Assembly: GCA_031288175.1 (NCBI GenBank)
Contig: JAITRW010000040.1
Location: forward strand, 1 to 64,000
Length of the DNA: 64,000 nucleotides
Direction: 5' to 3'
From: Tannerellaceae bacterium
Lineage (GTDB): Bacteria; Bacteroidota; Bacteroidia; Bacteroidales; Tannerellaceae
In this document: piece by piece, positions 57,005 through 64,000 of the stretch
Layout of the letters: each line of letters starts with the position of its first letter
Numbering within the stretch: position 1 is the first letter of the stretch
Translations under genes and position numbers: made by a program
The notes under the pieces: model-generated
What the model saw: only the letters and a program-made list of their open reading frames with translations
The model's database searches: none
Told to the model about the DNA's origin: nothing

Positions 57005-57733
57005 TTACAAAAAGACTTCATCCGTTTCGGTTACCGGATCGGAATTGTCGACAGGTGTCTCATTTCCATCGGATTCAGGGGGTTCGGCAGGGATTCTATC
57101 AGGACGGAAGATAAAAGAAGAAGTAGCGCTACCATACTCTGTGGTGACAGTGACAGCGCCTTGCTGAGTACCCATGGGAACACGAACTATCAAACTATCA
57201 CGTTCTACACTGAGAACTTCGGCATCAAGTTCAGGAGAAAAGATGACGACCGGCGGATTACCCTGCACGTCGGCATAGAAATGTGCACCATAAAGGGTTA
57301 CTTCAACACTATCGGCCGCCTGTAAATCGGAGATAGCCCTGATATAAGGTACCGGAAGTTCGACGAAAAAGGGAGAATAGACGAAAAAAAGGCCATCAGA
57401 GGTACGCAGATATATACTGTGTGTGATCACGTTGGGAATTTCATTGGGGATAGAGACGATAAAAGTAGTTGGAGTTACAAACACGGGATTTAATGTTGCC
57501 TCTATGTCGTTGAAAGTGACCCCACAGATCTTTTCTAATCCTTCACCTACGAAGGCTATCGTACTGCCTCTTGGCGCTCGCGATATTGGGACAATATTCG
57601 TGGGATCAGTGAAACGTATATAATGGACGATGACTTTCCTTTCCGGATCTTCCTCGTTGTCACAAGAGGAGAAGGAGACAATAGGGAGGAAAGCTATAAA
57701 AAGCAGCAGTTTGTTTGTATACAACATCTTCAT
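57005..57733 (-). CDS. IPT/TIG-domain lipoprotein
   Basis: Lipobox FSSCDNEED; two TIG-like segments (GSTIAFVGEGLEKICGVTFNDIEA; YGAHFYADVQG). Confidence 0.75.
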   Translation of the reverse strand: MKMLYTNKLLLFIAFLPIVSFSSCDNEEDPERKVIVHYIRFTDPTNIVPISRAPRGSTIAFVGEGLEKICGVTFNDIEATLNPVFVTPTTFIVSIPNEIPNVITHSIYLRTSDGLFFVYSPFFVELPVPYIRAISDLQAADSVEVTLYGAHFYADVQGNPPVVIFSPELDAEVLSVERDSLIVRVPMGTQQGAVTVTTEYGSATSSFIFRPDRIPAEPPESDGNETPVDNSDPVTETDEVFL

Positions 57734-57763
57734 CTTCTCAGAATTTTAGTAAGAAGGTTGCAG

Positions 57764-59935
57764 TTAGAAGCGAACGTGCAAGGCAAGCGTGGCACCGCGG
57801 TAAGGAGGATAACCAAAGACATTTGTTTCGGGATCAAAACCGCCACCGGTAGTGAAAACATACGGGTTCTGTACAGAGGCTTGTATTTTAAGGGCGCCAA
57901 TAGAGAGGGATTTTATGAGGCTGACAGGGAAGGAGTATCCAATAGCGATATTATGGATACGGATAAAAGCATCAGGTTCAGAACTATATACAGCGACATG
58001 CATACTCCCCTCTTCTTCAAAATAATCGGAAATAATGTAATTTCGGGAACTGTTGGTACCGGTTAGGGAAAGGATCGCTTCCCATCCCCGAAAAGTCGCC
58101 GTATTGTGAAAGCCGAATACCATACCGGAGTAAGAGGAGGCATTTAACGCCGATACCCAACGGAAATTCGGGAGATCAATATTGACGCTTCGTACCGACA
58201 AGTCAAATCCACGATGGAGGTGATCACCGGAAACATGATCGGGAAAGTCGGGGTTATACTCAAGATCACTGTCATAGAACCGCGTGTAGGTGTCAAAAGT
58301 CAGCGCAAAACGGTCTTCCAGGAAGGCGATATCTATCCCTGTATTCTCTCCACGGCCAAAAATACCGGCGCGAAGTTTTAAGGTAGAAAGATAGGGGTTG
58401 CCACGCAGGAACGGTTCGTCGGCAATCGACCATGCCAAAGAAAGTCCAGGCATTAGATCGGCGTTGTTGCCGGAAAAGAGGGGCCTATTGTCAGCACGCA
58501 GAGTTAAAGCGACGTGGTAACGCTTATCGTATTCATAACGGAAGTTTCCATAGACAGCCTGACCGTTGTCATCGTAGAAAAAAGCCATTGCCTCGAAGCC
58601 TGCAAGAAAGGCAATACGGTGACGTCCCTTAGTATGTGTATAAGACAACCTGTTTTTCCATCGCCAACAGGACTGCCCGTAATCAGGCTCACCATTAAAA
58701 TAATTTCTGTTTTCTTGAAAGCCGTATTCACTACGCAGGGAGAAACCCTTGAAGGGAGTAAGCTCGGCATAGAGTATACCTGCGATGTACTCCTTATCAT
58801 AATACTTTCCCTGTGTGAGCGCATTCCAAACGGGATGCTTCCCTCCCCAACTTCCATCAAAATTATATACCGGTATATCAGGCGGTGTACGGAGAAGCGT
58901 AGCAAAGAGGGCTTCGTTGACGCTCGTCTTTTCTGTCTGCGCAAAAGACAGGGAAGCGCCGACGGCAAGCCATCTGGTCACATCGGCATCCACTCTTGCG
59001 CGTGCATGGAAACGAGAGAAATCCGAACCGATAACCGTCCCTTCCTGCTCTAACCATCCGGACGAGGCTACCAGCTTTAAGCGCTCTGTACCACCCTGAA
59101 GACTAACTTGGTGTGTCTGCATCAACCCTTGACGGAATACCTCTTTCTGCCAATCCGTCCCCTCACCAAGCAACGAAGGGTCCAGAAATTCTGCCGACAC
59201 CCGCTGCCAATGTTCCTTGATATAGGTTGCATATTCACGCAAGTTCATATGAGGTATGATACGTCCTGTTTCCTGCAACGACAAACCGCCGTCGTAAGTA
59301 ATCGTTGTAGCTCCCGCTTTCCCACCACGCGTGGTAATAAGGATAATCTCTTCACTCCCCTCTTTCCCATAGAGGGCTATGTCGGCAGCTTCTTTGACCA
59401 CTTCTATATTCACGATATCCGACGGCGACAAAGCCTCAATATCGTTACTGTTCCAAGGTATCCCATCTACCACATACAGAGGTTCTCCCCGCGCACCAGA
59501 TACACTCACAGTACCAATCGCTCCGGGTGCCCAAGAGTTACGGAACACCTGTACCCCCGTTATCTTCGTCTGTAATATTTCATCTAAGGTGACGGTTGTA
59601 GGTTCCCAAAGACGTTCTTCAGGCGCCATTTCTTCCGTATGGAGACGTATACGGTAAAGGGTTTGCCCCGTTTTAAGAGTTACCGTTTGCCGACTATACC
59701 CTGTTGACGAAACTAAAATATTACTCCCCGAAGGTGCTGTCAGCAGGAATTCTCCCAAACGGTCTGTCATCGTTTCATTACCAGTTCCTTCCTGTACAAC
59801 CGTTGCTCCCACAACCGGTTGTCCATCGGTTACTGAGGTTACGACACCCCGCACCGTCACTCCAGGCTGTTGCTGAGCGGCGACACCCCAAGCCATACAA
59901 AGGCAGAAACACCCTATCCACTTTTTTCCTCGCAT
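57764..59935 (-). CDS. TonB-linked SusC/RagA-like outer membrane protein (short)
   Basis: VRGVVTSVTDGQPVVGATVVQEGT; PLYVVDGIPWNSNDIEALSPSDIVNIEVVKEAADIALYGKEGSEEIILITTRGG; no SusD gene beside it. Confidence 0.88.
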   Translation of the reverse strand: MRGKKWIGCFCLCMAWGVAAQQQPGVTVRGVVTSVTDGQPVVGATVVQEGTGNETMTDRLGEFLLTAPSGSNILVSSTGYSRQTVTLKTGQTLYRIRLHTEEMAPEERLWEPTTVTLDEILQTKITGVQVFRNSWAPGAIGTVSVSGARGEPLYVVDGIPWNSNDIEALSPSDIVNIEVVKEAADIALYGKEGSEEIILITTRGGKAGATTITYDGGLSLQETGRIIPHMNLREYATYIKEHWQRVSAEFLDPSLLGEGTDWQKEVFRQGLMQTHQVSLQGGTERLKLVASSGWLEQEGTVIGSDFSRFHARARVDADVTRWLAVGASLSFAQTEKTSVNEALFATLLRTPPDIPVYNFDGSWGGKHPVWNALTQGKYYDKEYIAGILYAELTPFKGFSLRSEYGFQENRNYFNGEPDYGQSCWRWKNRLSYTHTKGRHRIAFLAGFEAMAFFYDDNGQAVYGNFRYEYDKRYHVALTLRADNRPLFSGNNADLMPGLSLAWSIADEPFLRGNPYLSTLKLRAGIFGRGENTGIDIAFLEDRFALTFDTYTRFYDSDLEYNPDFPDHVSGDHLHRGFDLSVRSVNIDLPNFRWVSALNASSYSGMVFGFHNTATFRGWEAILSLTGTNSSRNYIISDYFEEEGSMHVAVYSSEPDAFIRIHNIAIGYSFPVSLIKSLSIGALKIQASVQNPYVFTTGGGFDPETNVFGYPPYRGATLALHVRF

Positions 59936-59971
59936 ATCACATTTGTTCCCCACGATTCCCTTTTTACGGCG

Positions 59972-59980
59972 ACAAAGATA
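59972..59980 (-). promoter_or_regulatory. -7 box TATCTTTGT for the SusC-like gene
   Basis: Reverse complement of ACAAAGATA, next to the frr box in divergent orientation. Confidence 0.5.
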
Positions 59981-59989
59981 TACCTTTGC
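59981..59989 (+). promoter_or_regulatory. -7 box TACCTTTGC for frr
   Basis: Consensus match 30 nt before ATG 60019. Confidence 0.55.
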
Positions 59990-60018
59990 TGTGTAATCTG
60001 GCGTAACAGTCTACTCTT

Positions 60019-60579
60019 ATGACCGATATCAAGCAATACGTGAAGGACGCGGAAGCCAAAATGGCACAAGCGGTAAATCACTTGGATGAACTGCTGGGAC
60101 GTATCCGCGCAGGAAAGGCCAGCCCTAAAATATTGGATGGGGTGAAGGTGTCTTATTATGGTAATAATGTTCCCCTTTCCAGCGTGGCATCCGTAAATAC
60201 ACCCGATGCCAAGACCATCCTTATCACTCCATGGGAAAAGGCCCTCATCAAGGAAATAGAGAAGGCTATCCTCAATTCGGAAGTAGGGATCACCCCTGAC
60301 AATAATGGGGAAACGATACGACTGAATATCCCGCCGCTGACCGAAGAACGCCGCCGTCAACTTGTCAAACAGGCTAAGCAGGAGGCTGAATCGGCTAAGG
60401 TCGGTGTCCGTAACGCTCGTCGTGAAGCCATTGACCTCATCAAGAAGTCTATCAAGGAAGGTATCCCCGAAGACCTCGGAAAGGATACCGAAATGGATGT
60501 ACAGAAACTACATGACAAGTATATCAAAAGTCTTGACGAACTCACTGCGTCCAAAGAGAAGGAAATCATGACCGTCTGA
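60019..60579 (+). CDS. frr: Ribosome recycling factor
   Basis: [53 protein letters not shown]. Confidence 0.97.
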   Translation: MTDIKQYVKDAEAKMAQAVNHLDELLGRIRAGKASPKILDGVKVSYYGNNVPLSSVASVNTPDAKTILITPWEKALIKEIEKAILNSEVGITPDNNGETIRLNIPPLTEERRRQLVKQAKQEAESAKVGVRNARREAIDLIKKSIKEGIPEDLGKDTEMDVQKLHDKYIKSLDELTASKEKEIMTV

Positions 60580-61520
60580 TGGAGCTGCAAGGCCTCGTCA
60601 CTCGTAATACGGGTTCCCGATACGATGTCCGTACCTATGAAGGGAAAACTTTCACGTGCACGCTGTCTAATGCTTACCGCCTTCGAGAGATTCGGACGAC
60701 TAATCCTGTTGCTATCGGTGACATTGTTACTCTAAGTTTTTTGAACGATGCTACCGCTATTATCACTGCCATCGCACCACGGCGCAACTACATCATCCGG
60801 CGTTCTACTAATCTTTCGAAAGAGGCGCATATCCTTGCTGCCAATATTGACCGTGCTCTCCTACTCGCCAACCTTAACCATCCTCCAACGACTACAATCT
60901 TCATTGATCGTTTTCTTGCCACCGCTACTGCCTACAACATCCCTGTCATTCTCGCTTTCAATAAGTCTGACCGTTATACTGCCAGCGAACGTACTGAATC
61001 CCTGCGTCTTATCGAATTATACGGAAGCATCGGCTATCCGTCGCATCTCATTTCCACATACAGTGGTGAAGGGATGGACGATCTAAGAACCGATCTTACC
61101 GAGGGATTGACTCTCCTTTCCGGACATTCCGGCGTAGGTAAAACATCCCTTATCAATTACCTTGTACCTCATGCCAAATTACCTGTGGGAGAGTTTTCCG
61201 AACATCATCACCGCGGTACCCATACCACCACAATTTCACTTGTCGTCCCTTATTTTCAAGGCACTTATCTCATTGATAGTCCGGGAATAAAAGGTTTTGC
61301 TACCATTGATATAGGTTCACAAGAAGTCACTCATTATTTTCCCGATCTCTTTCGCATAGCGCAGGAATGTCGTTTCGATAATTGTACGCACCGACATGAA
61401 CCCGGATGTGCCGTTCTTGAGGCTCTCCATGACGGGCGGATCTATCCGTCGCGCTATAAATCATACCTGAATATTTTTGAAGATGTACTGCATCCCAATC
61501 GTTACCGCCCTCCTCATTAA
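60579..61520 (+). CDS. rsgA: Ribosome small-subunit GTPase RsgA
   Basis: GHSGVGKTSLIN, RGTHTTT, DSPGIKGF, C-terminal zinc-binding CRFDNCTHRHEPGC. Confidence 0.97.
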   Translation: MELQGLVTRNTGSRYDVRTYEGKTFTCTLSNAYRLREIRTTNPVAIGDIVTLSFLNDATAIITAIAPRRNYIIRRSTNLSKEAHILAANIDRALLLANLNHPPTTTIFIDRFLATATAYNIPVILAFNKSDRYTASERTESLRLIELYGSIGYPSHLISTYSGEGMDDLRTDLTEGLTLLSGHSGVGKTSLINYLVPHAKLPVGEFSEHHHRGTHTTTISLVVPYFQGTYLIDSPGIKGFATIDIGSQEVTHYFPDLFRIAQECRFDNCTHRHEPGCAVLEALHDGRIYPSRYKSYLNIFEDVLHPNRYRPPH

Positions 61521-61560
61521 ACAAGAATGTATACAAGTATAACTTTAACCGGTTCAAAAT

Positions 61561-61968
61561 ATGGTAGACAAATACAAAGTACTTATTGAGAAAGAATACC
61601 GGACTTTCTATGAGAATGATTTACAAGATGCAAAAGGGTACCATCGTTCCGCTAACCAGTTTTTTACTCGTGGAGAAAAATATGCGGCTCTTACCTATCA
61701 TATTGCATCGTTGGCACTTGAACGGTATCTTGTAGCACTTTGTCATTTACATTGCGAGGAGCCGGGTAACCATAACTTCGTAGCCCTCATGCAGACAGTG
61801 GAGCGATTTGTGGACATTCCGCGGGAACTGTCACAGCAGATCCGTGCTCTTGACCACCGGTTCGGACTTTGTTCCTTGGATACTATCGCCACAGACAAGC
61901 CTCTTACTTCTTTGGATGCCAGTCATCTCCTCCGTATCCTCTCCACGATTGCGAAAATGGTGCGTTAA
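61561..61968 (+). CDS. HEPN-like helical protein, hypothetical
   Basis: 135 aa, alpha-helical; ANQFFTRGEKYAALTYHIASLALERYLVALC. Confidence 0.5.
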   Translation: MVDKYKVLIEKEYRTFYENDLQDAKGYHRSANQFFTRGEKYAALTYHIASLALERYLVALCHLHCEEPGNHNFVALMQTVERFVDIPRELSQQIRALDHRFGLCSLDTIATDKPLTSLDASHLLRILSTIAKMVR

Positions 61969-62055
61969 GTAAAGAAAAGAATATAAGAAAACTTCTTGCG
62001 TTTGTATAAATAGTACTTTTGGCGGTCGTTTTTTAGGTGATCATGGTGCGATATT

Positions 62056-63933
62056 ATGGCAGAAGAAGAACAGAGAGAGAGACTTTTTTCTGAGTTTCCT
62101 CCCATTTCTACGGCGGAGTGGATGGAGAAAATAACGGCAGACCTCAAAGGGGTGCCATTTGAGAAGAAATTAGTCTGGAGGACAAACGAAGGGTTTAATG
62201 TCAACCCTTTCTATCGTCGTGAAGACATTGAAGATCTGAAGAGTGTTACTTCCTTACCGGGTGAATTTCCATTCGTCAGGGGAACAAAAAAAGGAAATGA
62301 ATGGAAAGTTCGACAGGACATTGTTGTTGCTGATTTCAAAGCCGCCAATGCCAAGTCTCTGGATATATTGCAAAAGGGTGTTACTTCTTTGGGGTTCCTC
62401 ATAGAGGGTGACGGGGTGACGAAAGAAAATATCGCTTGCTTGCTTGACGGTATCTATCCGGACTGTGTGGAGCTTAACTTCACTACTTGCAACAGCAAAG
62501 TAGCCGGATTACTTCAGATATTGACCGATTACTTCAAAGATAAGTCTGTAAACTTGTCGAAGTGTTACGGGTCGGTAAACTATAACTCTTTCAAAGGTCC
62601 GTTGGTACAGGGGACAACTGCCGATGATTGGGTAAAAGAAACTGCTAAGGTATTGATCGCTTCAAAAGCGCTTCCTAATTACCGCGTCCTTTCTGTCAAC
62701 GCTCACCTTTTCAACGATGCAGGATCGTATATCACTCAAGAGTTAGGTTACGCACTGGCTTGGGGTAATGAGTTAATCGCCCACTTGTCCGACGAAGGTT
62801 TGCAACCTGGTGACGTCGCAGATAAAATCCGGTTTAACTATGGAATAAGTTCTAATTATTTCATGGAGATTGCCAAGTTTCGAGCGGCACGCTGGTTGTG
62901 GGCAGAAATAGTGGATGCCTACAAACCCGAGAGCCGGTACAGCAGTAAGGCTCATATCCATGCACAAACGTCGGCATGGAATATGACGCTGTACGATGCA
63001 CACGTCAATTTGCTCCGTTCCCAGACAGAAGCTATGTCGGCTGCTATTGCCGGAGTAGATAGTATCACCGTCGTCCCCTTTGATTACATTTACAAAACAC
63101 CTGACGATTTTTCCGAACGGATAGCTCGTAACCAACAGTTGCTCCTCCGTGAAGAATGTCATTTTGATAAAGTGGTCGACCCCGCTGCCGGATCTTATTA
63201 CATCGAAGTCCTGACACACTCTATTGCCGAACAGGCATGGAAACTTTTCCTGGATATTGAAGAAAAAGGTGGTTTTTATGCTACGCTGAAAATCGGTGAG
63301 ATACAAACAGCCGTCAATGCTTCCGCCTCTGCGCGTCGTAAAGCAGTAGCTACCCGTCGAGAAACCTTGCTCGGTACAAACCAGTTTCCTAACTTCACCG
63401 AGACGGTTATTTCCAAGATTGAACAGGGACGTGAAAAGGATTACCCTCATTCCAACGACAATTGTCAGTGTCCGGAAGGAGAATCCTTGTCGGCCCTCAA
63501 TTTCTTGCGCGGATCTTCTGAATTTGAGACCTTGCGTCTGACGACGGAGCGAAGCGGTCGCATACCAAAGGTCTTTATGTTGACTATCGGTAATCTGGCA
63601 ATGCGTTTGGCGCGTTCACAGTTTTCAGGCAACTTTTTCGCTTGTGCAGGCTATAAGGTGATTGACAACCTTGGCTTTGCAACAGTAGAAGAGGGGATAG
63701 AAGCTGCCGTCAAAGCAGAAGCAGACATCGTAGTTATCTGTTCTTCCGACGATGAATATGCCGAGTTAGCACCGGCAGCTTTCAAAGCGTTGAACAGCCG
63801 TGCCGCTTTCGTGGTGGCAGGAGCGCCCGCTTGTTCCGAAGACCTTAAAGCACAAGGTATTACCGATTTCGTGAACATTAAAAGCAATGTATTGGAGACG
63901 TTGAAAGAATTTAATAAGAGGTTGAATTTATGA
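62056..63933 (+). CDS. mutA: Methylmalonyl-CoA mutase small subunit
   Basis: EWMEKITADLKGVPFEKKLVWRTNEGFNVNPFYR; followed by the mutB start. Confidence 0.95.
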   Translation: MAEEEQRERLFSEFPPISTAEWMEKITADLKGVPFEKKLVWRTNEGFNVNPFYRREDIEDLKSVTSLPGEFPFVRGTKKGNEWKVRQDIVVADFKAANAKSLDILQKGVTSLGFLIEGDGVTKENIACLLDGIYPDCVELNFTTCNSKVAGLLQILTDYFKDKSVNLSKCYGSVNYNSFKGPLVQGTTADDWVKETAKVLIASKALPNYRVLSVNAHLFNDAGSYITQELGYALAWGNELIAHLSDEGLQPGDVADKIRFNYGISSNYFMEIAKFRAARWLWAEIVDAYKPESRYSSKAHIHAQTSAWNMTLYDAHVNLLRSQTEAMSAAIAGVDSITVVPFDYIYKTPDDFSERIARNQQLLLREECHFDKVVDPAAGSYYIEVLTHSIAEQAWKLFLDIEEKGGFYATLKIGEIQTAVNASASARRKAVATRRETLLGTNQFPNFTETVISKIEQGREKDYPHSNDNCQCPEGESLSALNFLRGSSEFETLRLTTERSGRIPKVFMLTIGNLAMRLARSQFSGNFFACAGYKVIDNLGFATVEEGIEAAVKAEADIVVICSSDDEYAELAPAAFKALNSRAAFVVAGAPACSEDLKAQGITDFVNIKSNVLETLKEFNKRLNL

Positions 63934-64000
63934 GGCCTGATTTCAAAAGCATAGATATACGTACTGCCGGTTTTATTTCGTTGAACGAAACGGAATGGGA
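63930..64000 (+). CDS. mutB: Methylmalonyl-CoA mutase large subunit, 5' end only
   Basis: MRPDFKSIDIRTAGFISLNETEWE, overlapping the mutA stop. Confidence 0.8.
   Translation, partial: MRPDFKSIDIRTAGFISLNETEW

Noticed and set aside
62773-63450. 225-aa - strand ORF
   Set aside because: Antisense to mutA

Overview
This 64 kb window looks like a Bacteroidales-type chromosome. Supporting signs are TonB/SusC receptors, a T9SS plug protein, TAnnTTTGY -7 promoter boxes and an Rnf complex. Housekeeping genes recognised: mnmE, a polyprenyl synthase, lpxB, two FKBPs, an MTA/SAH deaminase, pheT, rpiB, argD-like, frr, rsgA, mutA and the start of mutB. Accessory content: (1) an isolated anti-repeat/repeat pair at 460-601 that resembles a type II-C CRISPR repeat and its tracrRNA anti-repeat, with no cas genes in the window; (2) a YefM-like antitoxin beside a decayed YoeB-like toxin; (3) a G-depleted intergenic tract followed by two minisatellites; (4) an approximately 7.2 kb mobilizable element (about 27030-34252) carrying a frameshifted integrase, a candidate oriT, a MobV-type relaxase and a fused nuclease-methylase plus S-subunit R-M system. 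The element splits a secreted S74/tail-fibre-like gene, and the integrase start codon and promoter are inverted and fused to the host gene fragment; (5) an Rnf operon (rseC-rnfBCDGE) with no rnfA beside it, followed by an orphan NifH-like Fe protein gene with no DK partner nearby; (6) two in-frame fusions, TatD-S41 protease and CusA-CusC. All calls come from reading the sequence and the supplied ORF track; no database search was run.
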